This document shows, piece after piece, positions 1-7,602 of a DNA stretch of 64,000 nt. Location: assembly GCF_965215655.1 (NCBI RefSeq), contig NZ_OZ244111.1:248001-312000 (forward strand), given 5' to 3'. The notes beneath the pieces are model-generated. The model saw nothing but the letters and a program-made list of their open reading frames with translations. It was not told the DNA's origin and searched no databases. A program made the position numbers and the translations under genes. How positions within the stretch are numbered: the first letter of the stretch is position 1; each line of letters begins with the position of its first letter. Source of the stretch: Nioella sp965215655 (GTDB lineage Bacteria > Pseudomonadota > Alphaproteobacteria > Rhodobacterales > Rhodobacteraceae).

Positions 1-2
1 TC

Positions 3-599
3 GGCGGAGGTGAGCGCGAGGTGGCCATCGCCATGGCGGCCTTCGGGGCCGGGTCGATGCTGGCGGCACTGGCGCTGCCCCGGTTGCTGGCCCGGCTGGC
101 CGACCGGGCGGTGATGCTGGCGGGTGGGGCCGGGCTGGCCCTGATCGGGCTTGGCTATGCAGCGGCCTTGCGAGGGGACGGGCAAAGCTGGGGTCTGCTG
201 CTGGCGATCTGGGCGGTACTTGGCCTGTGCAATTCGGCAGTGATGACGCCCTCGGGCCGCTTGTTGCGCCGCTCTGCCCATGAGGAGGACCGTCCGGCGA
301 TCTTCACGGCACAATTCGCGCTGTCCCATGCCTGCTGGCTGCTGGCCTATCCCGCGGCGGGGTGGCTGGGGCCGTGGCTGGGGCTTGAGACGACGCTGGC
401 CGTGCTGGCCCTGCTGGCAGGCGGTTCGGTTCTGATGGCCATGCGGGTCTGGCCCGCCAGCCGCCCAGACGTGATTGAACACAGCCACCCGGATCTGCCG
501 CCCGATCACCCGCATCTGCGCGCCCATGGCGGCGCTCGGCGGCATAGCCACCGGATCATCATTGATGACGAGCACCTGCACTGGCCATCGCAGGGCTAG
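3..599 (+). CDS. MFS transporter, C-terminal part (truncated by window start)
   Basis: The reading frame is open from the first bases, so the real start lies upstream. About 198 residues are visible: several alanine/leucine/glycine-rich membrane segments, with short basic loops such as RLLARLADR and GRLLRRSAHEEDR, as in the C-terminal half of a major facilitator superfamily permease. The protein ends in a soluble tail of about 40 residues containing nine histidines among aspartates and glutamates, which could bind a divalent metal. The substrate cannot be told from this half. A GC-rich hairpin follows the stop codon. The MFS assignment is fairly safe; a metal-related role is only suggested by the tail. 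Confidence 0.7.
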   Translation, partial: GGGEREVAIAMAAFGAGSMLAALALPRLLARLADRAVMLAGGAGLALIGLGYAAALRGDGQSWGLLLAIWAVLGLCNSAVMTPSGRLLRRSAHEEDRPAIFTAQFALSHACWLLAYPAAGWLGPWLGLETTLAVLALLAGGSVLMAMRVWPASRPDVIEHSHPDLPPDHPHLRAHGGARRHSHRIIIDDEHLHWPSQG

Positions 600-624
600 G
601 GGGCGGGGAACGCTCCCGCCCCTT
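600..624 (+). terminator. Hairpin terminator after the MFS gene
   Basis: An 8-bp perfect stem (GGGGCGGG at 600-607 pairs with CCCGCCCC at 615-622) starts one base after the TAG stop and is followed by only two T residues. It is a plausible intrinsic terminator with a weak U-tract. Confidence 0.5.
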
Positions 625-739
625 GGGGGCCGTCACATGGACAGGATCTCGGCCACCTCAACGCTGCCGCCATCGTCAAGGATCGGACAGGGCGGCTCGT
701 CGGGCCCGCCGGGGGGCTGGGGGAATGGGAAGCCTCCAG

Positions 740-768
740 CGGGGGTATTTGGGCAAAGAAGAAAGATC
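740..768 (-). repeat. Dispersed intergenic element, copy 1 (TTTCNTCTTNG type)
   Basis: Read on the minus strand, this stretch directly follows the stop of the HAD gene and contains TTTCTTCTTTGCCCAAATAC followed by CCCCGC. It resembles copies at 27625, 58737 and 63499, which share TTTCATCTTGG, then AAATACC and a C/G run. It lies immediately downstream of a gene end, as do the copies at 27625 and 63499. Confidence 0.55.
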
Positions 769-1471
769 AGGATTCGATCGCTTCAATCAGCGCGGGCAGG
801 GCGGAGAGGTCGGGGATTTCGCGGAAGCGGGGATGGGTGTCGGGGGCATCCGCATGTTCCAGCTCCCATGTCAGGCCATGGGGCACATAGGTGCCGAAGG
901 CCCCGGCCTCGATGGCGGGCACCACGTCGGATTTCATCGAATTGCCGACCATCATGGCGCTTTCGGGGCCAAAGCCGTGGCGGGCGAAGGCGCTCGCATA
1001 GATTGCAGGCGTCTTGTGCGAGACGATTTCGACGCCATGGAACAGATCCCCGAGCCCGGATTGTGCCAGCTTGCGTTCCTGATCCAGGAGATCGCCCTTG
1101 GTGATCAGCACGATCCGGTGACTTTTGGACAATGTCTCTACTGCCTTCTGCGCATGGGGCAGGAGGTGGATCGGGTGGCCAAGCATATCCTGCCCGGCGG
1201 CAAGGATTTCGGAGATCACGCTGGCGGGCACCTTGCGATCAGTGACCTCGATGGCGGTTTCGATCATCGACAGCATGAAGCCCTTGATGCCGAACCCGTA
1301 GCGGCCGATATTGCGCTTTTCCGCCTGCAACAGCCGGTCCATCAGGTGCTCGCGCTCGGTGTAGTCGGCCAACAGCTCGGCAAATCGGGTCTGGGTGATG
1401 CGAAAGAAGGTTTCATTCTGCCAAAGCGTATCATCCGCGTCGAAACCGATTGTTTGCAATTTGACCGGCAT
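767..1471 (-). CDS. HAD-superfamily hydrolase (phosphatase-like)
   Basis: This 234-residue protein begins with the HAD motif I, FDADDT, with nucleophile Asp11 and acid/base Asp13. A hydrophobic strand ending in a Thr (RIVLITKGD), a Lys loop (SHKTPAIY) and the acidic motif IV MVGNSMKSDV follow in the usual order, with a helical cap between motifs I and II. The family transfers phosphoryl groups from small phosphate esters through an aspartyl-phosphate. The substrate is not predictable, since the closest subfamilies are phosphoglycolate- or nucleotide-phosphatase-like. It is transcribed away from clpS with about 107 bp between the two starts. The dispersed repeat begins at its stop codon. Confidence 0.85.
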   Translation of the reverse strand: MPVKLQTIGFDADDTLWQNETFFRITQTRFAELLADYTEREHLMDRLLQAEKRNIGRYGFGIKGFMLSMIETAIEVTDRKVPASVISEILAAGQDMLGHPIHLLPHAQKAVETLSKSHRIVLITKGDLLDQERKLAQSGLGDLFHGVEIVSHKTPAIYASAFARHGFGPESAMMVGNSMKSDVVPAIEAGAFGTYVPHGLTWELEHADAPDTHPRFREIPDLSALPALIEAIES

Positions 1472-1510
1472 TCTACCCCCCTGATGCGTGATCGCGTGAC
1501 AATCCCCCCC

Positions 1511-1538
1511 TTTTCTGCGAGGGGGAGCAGCTTATATA
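1511..1538 (+). promoter_or_regulatory. Possible clpS promoter
   Basis: In the divergent gap between the HAD gene and clpS there is a TATATA box at 1533-1538 with a weak -35 (TTTTCT, 1511-1516) 16 bp upstream. The position suits clpS, about 40 bp from its start, but the -35 match is poor. Confidence 0.35.
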
Positions 1539-1578
1539 GTGACCCCTACCGAAACACTGCGACTCCCGGAACCCTGTG

Positions 1579-1923
1579 ATGGCAATCGACATCCCGACAT
1601 ATCTGGCGGACAAGACTGCCCCCGGCAATGATGCCGACCTGCTGACGCAGACCAAGCCCAAGACGCAGCGGCCGCCCTTGTACAAGGTGCTGCTGCTGAA
1701 CGACGACTATACCCCGATGGAATTCGTCGTGCATGTGCTGGAACGGTTCTTCGGGATCGGCCACAGTCAGGCGGTGGAAATCATGCTGACGGTGCATAAG
1801 AAGGGGTTGGCCGTTGTCGGCGTGTTCTCCTATGAGATCGCGGAAACCAAGGTGGCGCAGGTGATGGATTTCGCTCGCCGCAATCAGCACCCCCTGCAAT
1901 GCACCATGGAGAAAGAGGAATAG
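1579..1923 (+). CDS. clpS: ATP-dependent Clp protease adaptor ClpS
   Basis: The product is 114 residues, with a variable N-terminal 35 residues and then the ClpS core: PLYKVLLLNDDYTPMEFVVH, an AVEIMLTVHKKG helix and GVFSYEIAETK. ClpS binds the N-domain of ClpA and presents N-degron substrates to ClpAP. The NDDYTPMEFV segment holds the Asn-Asp pair and Met that line the N-end-rule pocket. The ATG at 1579 is preferred to the in-frame GTG at 1576. The downstream methyltransferase follows after 22 bases in the same direction, so the two may be co-transcribed. Confidence 0.95.
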   Translation: MAIDIPTYLADKTAPGNDADLLTQTKPKTQRPPLYKVLLLNDDYTPMEFVVHVLERFFGIGHSQAVEIMLTVHKKGLAVVGVFSYEIAETKVAQVMDFARRNQHPLQCTMEKEE

Positions 1924-1945
1924 CCGCCGGGCCGTTCCCTGACCT

Positions 1946-2953
1946 ATGACCCCCGATCGTTGGACCCTCGCGCTGGAAGACGGCGACATGACCTGGCCGG
2001 AGGATGGCCCGGTTCTGGTGTTGCGCGCCCGGGCCGAGGCGGATTTTGACGCGCTTGGCCGCGACCGGGTGCAGACCGTGCAGGGCTTTGCCCCCGATCA
2101 TGACCGGCTGGCGGCGCGCGGGCTGGATGCGCGGGTGGAGCCCGAGGGGGCGTTTGCCGCCGCGCTGGTGCAGATCGTGAAAAGCAAGGGCGAGAGCCTG
2201 TCGCTGGTGGCCGAAGCGCTGACGCTGCTCCGCCCCGGCGGGGTGATCGCTGTCGACGGGCAAAAGGATGAGGGGATCGAATCGATCCTCAAGGCGGTGA
2301 AGAAATTGCTGCCGCTGGACGGAACACTGTCCAAGGCGCATGGCAAGCTCTTTTGGCTGACCCGGCCTGAAACGCTGCCCGATGGCGTGGCCGACTGGAT
2401 CGCGGAACCGGGCGAAACCGAGGATGGTTTCGTGACCGCGCCGGGCATGTTTTCGCCCGATGGGGCCGATCAGGGGTCCGAGGTTCTGGTGGCGCTGGTG
2501 CCGCAGCTCAAGGGCCGTGTGGCCGATCTGGGGGCGGGCTGGGGCTATATGTCTGCGGTGCTGCTGGACGAGCAGGAGAGCATCGCGGCGATGGACCTGA
2601 TCGAGGCGGAATATGCCGCGCTGCAGGCCGCGCGGGCCAATGTGGACGATCCGCGCGCGCGGTTCTTCTGGGCCGATGCCACGGTGTTTGAGCCGGAAGA
2701 GCGTTATGATGCGATTATCTCGAATCCGCCGTTCCACACCGGACGGGCCGCGGACCCCGCGCTCGGACAGGCCTTTATCGCGGCGGCGGCACGGATGCTG
2801 AAACCCTCGGGGCAGTTCTTCATGGTGGCGAACCAGCATTTGCCTTATGAAGCGACGCTGAAAGCGCATTTCGGCACCGGCAAGCTGCTGGCGGAAATCG
2901 CGGGCTACAAACTCTATCAGGCGGGCAAGCCCAAAGGCTCGCGCCGGGGCTGA
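1946..2953 (+). CDS. rsmC: Class I SAM methyltransferase, RsmC-like (16S rRNA guanine-N2)
   Basis: This 335-residue protein has two halves, as in RsmC/RlmG. The N-terminal half is a degenerate Rossmann domain. The C-terminal half has a SAM-binding motif (VADLGAGWGYMSA, near residue 190) and the catalytic NPPF motif at residues 260-263, typical of enzymes that methylate exocyclic amines of nucleic-acid bases. E. coli RsmC makes m2G1207 in 16S rRNA, and the domain layout fits that family, but RlmG-type activity cannot be excluded. The gene lies between clpS and an SDR in the same orientation with short gaps (22 and 20 bases). Confidence 0.8.
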   Translation: MTPDRWTLALEDGDMTWPEDGPVLVLRARAEADFDALGRDRVQTVQGFAPDHDRLAARGLDARVEPEGAFAAALVQIVKSKGESLSLVAEALTLLRPGGVIAVDGQKDEGIESILKAVKKLLPLDGTLSKAHGKLFWLTRPETLPDGVADWIAEPGETEDGFVTAPGMFSPDGADQGSEVLVALVPQLKGRVADLGAGWGYMSAVLLDEQESIAAMDLIEAEYAALQAARANVDDPRARFFWADATVFEPEERYDAIISNPPFHTGRAADPALGQAFIAAAARMLKPSGQFFMVANQHLPYEATLKAHFGTGKLLAEIAGYKLYQAGKPKGSRRG

Positions 2954-2973
2954 GGGACGAACGGAGACGGATC

Positions 2974-3783
2974 ATGTCGCTTTCCATCCAGGGAAAAACG
3001 GCCATCATCACCGGCGCGGCAAATGGCGTCGGGCTGGCGATTGCCCGCCATTTCATCGAACGCGGTGCCAAAGTGATGCTGGCCGACCGGGACGAGACAC
3101 GCCTTGCCGATGTTGTCGGGGATTTCGTGAAGGAAGAAAGCCGGGTGCGCTATTTCGCCGGTGATTTGCGGGAAAGGCTGACCGTGGCCAATCTGCTGTC
3201 GGCCACCATCGACGCCTTCGACCGGGTCGATATCCTTGTGAATGCGTCGCGCCAGGTGATGTCATCCGACCCGCTGGACCCATCCGACAAGACGGTCGAA
3301 ACGCTGATGGAACAAAACATGTTCACGGCGCTGCGGCTGTCTCAGGCGGTGGCCAAGCGGATGATCGCGCAGGCAGAGGAAGATGGTGTCGAAGAGGGCC
3401 CGATCGGGGCGATCGTCAACCTGTCATCCATCGCCGCGCGGCGCACCCATCCCGATCTGCTGGCCTATTCGATCAGCGCCGCGGCGCTGGATCAGGCCAC
3501 GCGCAGTCTGGCCGTGGCGCTGGCCCCGCACCGGATTCGCGTGAACGGTGTGGCCTTCGGGTCGCTCATGTCGAACAGCCTGAAGGAGTCGCTGAAGGAC
3601 AATCGCGACCTGCGGCAGGAGATCAAGCATTGCACGCCCATGGGGCGCATTGCTTCGGCGCGCGAGGTCACGGGCGCGGTGCAGTTCCTGTGCTCCGACG
3701 GCGCGGCCTTCGTGACCGGCGAAGTGATCACCGTGGATGGCGGCCGCACCTTGCTGGATAGCGTCGGAACGGCGGCCCACTGA
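2974..3783 (+). CDS. Short-chain dehydrogenase/reductase fold protein lacking the catalytic Lys
   Basis: The protein is 269 residues with a classical SDR cofactor motif (TGAANGVG near residue 13), an acidic end of the second strand (ADRD) suggesting NAD(H), and NLSS with Ser152. The active-site Tyr165 is present, but the YxxxK motif reads YSISA: the lysine that lowers the Tyr pKa and binds the nicotinamide ribose is Ala169, confirmed in the DNA (agc gcc gcg). The rest (RIRVNGVAFG, VTGEVITVDGG) is normal. It may be catalytically weak, may use another residue, or may have a non-catalytic role. It sits 20 bases after the rsmC-like gene and converges on the next minus-strand gene with a 22-base gap. 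Confidence 0.8.
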   Translation: MSLSIQGKTAIITGAANGVGLAIARHFIERGAKVMLADRDETRLADVVGDFVKEESRVRYFAGDLRERLTVANLLSATIDAFDRVDILVNASRQVMSSDPLDPSDKTVETLMEQNMFTALRLSQAVAKRMIAQAEEDGVEEGPIGAIVNLSSIAARRTHPDLLAYSISAAALDQATRSLAVALAPHRIRVNGVAFGSLMSNSLKESLKDNRDLRQEIKHCTPMGRIASAREVTGAVQFLCSDGAAFVTGEVITVDGGRTLLDSVGTAAH

Positions 3784-3805
3784 GGCGCAACCGATTGCCC
3801 GCTTT

Positions 3806-4384
3806 CTAACCCGCGATCTCGCGGCAGTGTGGCTGCTGCTGTCCCAGTTCGACCCAGCCGGATGGGCCAGGCGGGCCTTCCCACCCATTGGGGTACACGG
3901 TAACGAATTCCCAGCCATTCTCTGGCAGGAAGTCGAACAGGATGCTGCTTTCCCGCGTCAGGGTGCCCATGACCGGTCCGCCATATGCCTCCGGTGCAAC
4001 CAGCAGCGGCAACTCCGGGCCGAGATAGCCGATACAGCCGCTGGCGGCGTCGACGGGGATTGGTAGCAACGCAAAGCGGCGCAGCTGGTTTAGCTCTGGC
4101 AATGTGGACAGGGTCTGAACCGACGTGTCCATATTACAGTCCAGCAGGTCTTCCATCTCGCGGATCAGGGCCACAGCCTCGCGGTCGCGCGGAGAGAGCA
4201 CCACATCGGTCCCGGTGCAGTCCGCATTGTCGAAGATTGCCTGTCCAAGCGGGGAGGAGAAACAGTATCCGGCGCGGTCGAATATCAGGTTGCGGATGAA
4301 CCAGGGTTCCTCGCAATAGGGCTCGTTTGCGAAAACCGGGCCTGACAGGCCAAGCAGGGCGAGCGCAAGGACAAGACGGGGCAT
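3806..4384 (-). CDS. Secreted protein, YARHG-like plus C-terminal SH3-like region (paralogue 1)
   Basis: The product is 192 residues. The start at 4384 gives a clean signal peptide (MPRLVLALALLGLSGPVFA, cleavage after A). Next comes CEEPWFIRNLIFDRAGYCF, matching the N-x-I-[FY]-[AD]-R-x-G pattern of YARHG/DUF4453 domains, then a Cys-containing turn and a C-terminal half rich in strands (GYLGPELPLL, SSILFDFLPENGWEFV) that looks like a bacterial SH3 fold. Several cysteines could form disulfides. It is probably a periplasmic or envelope protein of unknown role. The next gene upstream (4486-5061) is clearly a paralogue. The longer frame reaching 4537 would bury the signal peptide and was rejected. 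Confidence 0.75.
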   Translation of the reverse strand: MPRLVLALALLGLSGPVFANEPYCEEPWFIRNLIFDRAGYCFSSPLGQAIFDNADCTGTDVVLSPRDREAVALIREMEDLLDCNMDTSVQTLSTLPELNQLRRFALLPIPVDAASGCIGYLGPELPLLVAPEAYGGPVMGTLTRESSILFDFLPENGWEFVTVYPNGWEGPPGPSGWVELGQQQPHCREIAG

Positions 4385-4485
4385 GGCAATCCTCCGGTGC
4401 GATGTCTGTTGCAAGCATAGAGTACCGGCCCGATCAGTGCAAAACGCGCTGAAATCCCGCGCTTTGCACGCCGTGGACCGATAGG

Positions 4486-5061
4486 CTACCCGGCATACAT
4501 CTCGCACTCGATACGTCCCAGGCCGACCGGTGCCCACCCCGCATCGCGCAGCGTTGACACGTCGTCCGGCTCGTTGATCAGTACGTAGTCCCAGATGCCT
4601 TCATTGAGGAAGATGAAGCCGACATTGTCACCGGGACGCAGTTCGCCGATCACGCGCGCATCTGCCTGCGGCGCGGCGCGCAAGGGCAGGACCGGGCCGG
4701 TATATCCGATGCACCCGCTTTCATGCTCAACCGGGGCGGGCACCACATCGGCATTCCGCAGATGTTCGAAATGGGCCAGATGTTCCAGCCGGGGGCTGTT
4801 GCTGTCGATGGCGCAGTTCAGCACCTCTTCCAGATCGAGGATATGATCTATGGCGGCGCGATCCCGCTCTGACAGGGTCACATCCGATCCGGTGCAGCCG
4901 GTGTTGTCGAACGTCGCACGCCCGAGCGGGGAGGCAAAGCAATACCCGGCCCGATCGAAGATCAGGTTGCGGGCGAACCATGGCAACTCGCAGAAAATAT
5001 CGTCTGCAACGGCGGGAACCGGCATCAGGGCAAGCGCGGCACAAAGGGCAAATCGTTTCAT
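4486..5061 (-). CDS. Secreted protein, YARHG-like plus C-terminal SH3-like region (paralogue 2)
   Basis: The product is 191 residues and matches its downstream neighbour through most of its length: signal peptide MKRFALCAALALMPVPAVA, then CELPWFARNLIFDRAGYCFA, SPLGRATFDN with a CTGSD turn, and a C-terminal GCIGYTGPVLPLRAAPQ followed by GELRPGDNVGF and a terminal WAPVGLG strand, close to SH3-type sequences. The two genes are separated by about 100 bases and form a tandem duplication that has since diverged. The chosen start (5061) follows a short purine-rich stretch, and the extension to 5115 lacks signal-peptide logic. The function is unknown; export to the periplasm is well supported. Confidence 0.75.
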   Translation of the reverse strand: MKRFALCAALALMPVPAVADDIFCELPWFARNLIFDRAGYCFASPLGRATFDNTGCTGSDVTLSERDRAAIDHILDLEEVLNCAIDSNSPRLEHLAHFEHLRNADVVPAPVEHESGCIGYTGPVLPLRAAPQADARVIGELRPGDNVGFIFLNEGIWDYVLINEPDDVSTLRDAGWAPVGLGRIECEMYAG

Positions 5062-5116
5062 CAATGACTCCGCTTCAAAAAGACCCGGGGCCAATCTAGC
5101 GCGGAGCCGGGCCAAG

Positions 5117-5148
5117 AAAAAACCCCCGACCGCAGGGCGACCGGGGGC
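5117..5148 (-). terminator. Intrinsic terminator downstream of trcR
   Basis: On the minus strand CCCCCG (5147-5142) pairs with CGGGGG (5128-5123), with further partial pairing in the 13-base loop. Six T residues follow (A-run at 5117-5122 on the plus strand). This is a textbook intrinsic terminator 22 bases beyond the trcR stop. Confidence 0.85.
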
Positions 5149-5170
5149 TATTGCGCCAGATCCTCAAGGA

Positions 5171-5923
5171 TCAGGGCTGTTCGTCTTCGTCGTCATCCCC
5201 GCCGGAGGGCAGGTTGAAGAAGCTGTCGGCATCCAGCAGGTCGCCCTTGTCGTCGTCCTCGGAATCATTGTCGGATAGCGAGAAGGTCTCCAGCCCCGAA
5301 ATCGACGAGGGGATGCGCGGTTCCGTATCCATGCCGAGCGAGGTTTCGGTCGAGACCAGCTTGCGGCGTTCATCATCGCTCATGGCGCCGCCTTCACGGG
5401 CGGCCTTGGCGGCGGCCTTCTGCACGGCGGCATCAAGTTCGGACTGTTTGCACAGGCCAAGCGCCACCGGGTCGATGGGCTGCATGTTCGAGATGTTCCA
5501 GTGGGTGCGTTCGCGGATCGACTGGATCGTCGGCTTTGTGGTGCCGACCAGCTTGGCGATCTGGCTATCGGTCAGTTCGGGGTGGAACTTGACCAGCCAC
5601 AGGATGGAGTTGGGCCGGTCCTGACGCTTGGACAGCGGCGTGTAGCGCGGGCCGCGGCGCTTTTCCTCGCCCACGGCGGCGGCGTAGAATTTCAGCTTGA
5701 GCTTGTGCGCCGGGTCTTTCTCGGCCGCGTCGATTTCATCCTGGGTCAGCTGGTTGTTGGCGATCGGGTCGAAGCCCTTGACGCCGGCTGCCACATCGCC
5801 ATCGGCGATGCCCTGGACCTCCAACTCGTGCAGGCCACAGAAATCGCCGATCTGCTTGAACGAAAGCGTGGTGTTGTCCACCAGCCAGACGGCAGTGGCT
5901 TTTGCCATGATCGGTTTGTTCAT
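5171..5923 (-). CDS. trcR: Cell cycle transcriptional regulator TrcR (DUF1013)
   Basis: This 250-residue protein is of the alphaproteobacterial DUF1013 family. The N-terminal part (KATAVWLVDNTTLSFKQI, FCGLHELEVQGIADGD) and the central part (FHPELTDSQIAKLVGTTKPT, then IQSIRERTHW) both look like helix-turn-helix units. The C-terminus is a highly acidic, probably disordered tail (SDNDSEDDDKGD ... GGDDDEDEQP). In Caulobacter the family member TrcR is linked to cell-cycle transcription. The gene is monocistronic, with its own terminator and a divergent gap of 131 bases to the RNase T2 gene. The first of two close Met codons (5923; the other is at 5908) was used. Confidence 0.85.
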   Translation of the reverse strand: MNKPIMAKATAVWLVDNTTLSFKQIGDFCGLHELEVQGIADGDVAAGVKGFDPIANNQLTQDEIDAAEKDPAHKLKLKFYAAAVGEEKRRGPRYTPLSKRQDRPNSILWLVKFHPELTDSQIAKLVGTTKPTIQSIRERTHWNISNMQPIDPVALGLCKQSELDAAVQKAAAKAAREGGAMSDDERRKLVSTETSLGMDTEPRIPSSISGLETFSLSDNDSEDDDKGDLLDADSFFNLPSGGDDDEDEQP

Positions 5924-6054
5924 CTCGGTCGCTCCTTCGCGAAAACAAATCTCCCTCGGGCCGTGACTCGGCTGGCGGGGCGGGCCCCGCTCTTCCTTAT
6001 TGTAAGGGAGGTCGAGGCGTATATAAGCGGGAAGGCACGACTTGGGAAGGGTAA

Positions 6055-6687
6055 ATGATCAGAGCATTCTTGGCATTTCTCATGCTGGCAGGCATGGCAC
6101 GGGCCGACGGGGAACCGGCGGGGGATTTCGATTACTACGTCATGGCGCTGAGCTGGACGCCGTCCTGGTGCGCCATCGAGGGCGATGACAGGGATTCGCC
6201 GCAATGCGATCCGGGGCAGGGGTTCGGCTTCACGCTCCACGGGCTCTGGCCGCAATACGAAGACGGCTGGCCAGCCTTCTGCCCCACCGTCGAACGCAAT
6301 CCGTCGCGCGGGATGACCAACGCCATGGCCGATATCATGGGGACGTCCGGCCTCGCCTGGTATCAATGGAACAAGCACGGGGTTTGTTCGGGCCTGTCGG
6401 CCAGCGACTATTACGCCCTGTCGCGGCTGGCCTACGAAAGCGTTGAACGCCCGAATGTGCTGCGCCAGTTGGACCGAGACGTGCGACTGCCCGCCGAGGT
6501 GATCGAAGAGGCATTCCTGGAGGCCAACCCGCAGCTGACAGACGACATGCTAACCGTCACCTGCCGCGCGGGCCGCGTGCAGGAGGTGCGCATCTGCCTG
6601 ACCAGAGAGCTGGAGCCGCGCGCCTGTGCGCCCGACGTGGCGCGGGATTGCACCCTGACCGATGCGCTGTTTTCGCCGATGCGTTGA
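6055..6687 (+). CDS. Ribonuclease T2 family protein, periplasmic
   Basis: The product is 210 residues with signal peptide MIRAFLAFLMLAGMARA. Both conserved catalytic segments of RNase T2 are present: CAS-I (FTLHGLWPQYEDGW) with His62, and CAS-II (WYQWNKHGVC) with His108 and the preceding acidic/basic context. Cysteines after both motifs fit the family disulfides. The family cleaves single-stranded RNA through 2',3'-cyclic phosphates. E. coli RNase I (rna) is the familiar periplasmic homologue and serves in RNA scavenging. The gene converges on kdgK with only six bases between the stop codons. Confidence 0.9.
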   Translation: MIRAFLAFLMLAGMARADGEPAGDFDYYVMALSWTPSWCAIEGDDRDSPQCDPGQGFGFTLHGLWPQYEDGWPAFCPTVERNPSRGMTNAMADIMGTSGLAWYQWNKHGVCSGLSASDYYALSRLAYESVERPNVLRQLDRDVRLPAEVIEEAFLEANPQLTDDMLTVTCRAGRVQEVRICLTRELEPRACAPDVARDCTLTDALFSPMR

Positions 6688-6693
6688 CGCGGG

Positions 6694-7602
6694 TCAGGTC
6701 CGGGCGCTTCTTACGGGCACCAGGGCACCTCGCGCCCCGATCACCTGAGCAGCCACGGCGCATCCCGCATGAATGCTGTCCGTCAGGGATGCACCGGCCA
6801 TGAATGCGTTGAGGAAACCACCGTTAAAGGCATCGCCGGCGGCGGTCGTATCGACCACGGCCGGGATTTCCGGCGGATGAACCGTTACCGGGGGGGACGA
6901 CCCCTCGGACGCCATCACAGGGCCCGCCCCGTTCTTGACCACGACGCTTGCCGTCCCGGCTGCGCGGTAGCGGGCGAGTGTGGCCTCGGGCGAGGCATCG
7001 CCGAAATGGGTGGCCTCATCGTCGAAAGAGGGCAGGACAAGGTCAGAGAACGCAGCCGTTTTCATGATCTGGCGGCACATTTCCTCGGCGCTGTCCCACA
7101 GGCGCGGGCGGATATTGGGATCGAACGCGATCAGCACCCCCCGCGATTTCGCTTCGTGCAGCAGTTCAAGCAGCCGCGCGCGCCGGTCATCGTCCAGAAT
7201 GGCCAGCGTAATGCCCGACACCAGCACCCAGTCACCGGACACAAGTCCCGGCAGGCGGTCCAGCCCGTCCGTCAGCCGCCGCGCGGCGGAATCCGAGCGC
7301 CAGTAGGAAAAGCTGCGTTCCCCGTTCGTCAGCGAAATCAGGTAGAGCCCGACGCTTTTGCCGGGCACCACCGACAACATCGGCTCGACCCCCGCCGCGC
7401 GGATGAAGCCTTCCATTTCAGCCGACACGGCGTCGTCTCCGATCGCCGACAGGAAGGCTACGCGGAGCCTATCCCCCGCCACCTGCCGTGCGTACCAGGC
7501 GCTGTTGAACATGTCCCCGGCGAAGCCCATGGCAAAGCGCCCGTCGTCGCCCGGTGCCATTTCCACCATACATTCGCCAATGGTCATCAGGGTGCGGGTC
7601 AT
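6694..7602 (-). CDS. kdgK: 2-dehydro-3-deoxygluconokinase (PfkB family)
   Basis: The product is 302 residues. The N-terminus (MTIGECMVEMAPGDDG) and GFAGDMFNSAWYARQ resemble KDG kinases, and the C-terminal PfkB signature DTTAAGDAFNGG has catalytic Asp257. The enzyme phosphorylates 2-keto-3-deoxygluconate to KDPG, the entry of hexuronate catabolism into the Entner-Doudoroff pathway. It overlaps the upstream GntR gene by four bases (ATGA at 7599-7602), so both are on one transcript, divergent from uxaC-uxuB. Context strongly supports KDG as substrate, although ribokinase-type relatives share the motifs. Confidence 0.88.
   Translation of the reverse strand: MTRTLMTIGECMVEMAPGDDGRFAMGFAGDMFNSAWYARQVAGDRLRVAFLSAIGDDAVSAEMEGFIRAAGVEPMLSVVPGKSVGLYLISLTNGERSFSYWRSDSAARRLTDGLDRLPGLVSGDWVLVSGITLAILDDDRRARLLELLHEAKSRGVLIAFDPNIRPRLWDSAEEMCRQIMKTAAFSDLVLPSFDDEATHFGDASPEATLARYRAAGTASVVVKNGAGPVMASEGSSPPVTVHPPEIPAVVDTTAAGDAFNGGFLNAFMAGASLTDSIHAGCAVAAQVIGARGALVPVRSART

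Noticed and set aside
636..766. Short minus-strand frame ending in GGSVEVAEILSM beyond the HAD gene
   Set aside because: It has no start codon with a ribosome-binding site and runs through the dispersed repeat; the residue string looks protein-like but support is too weak.
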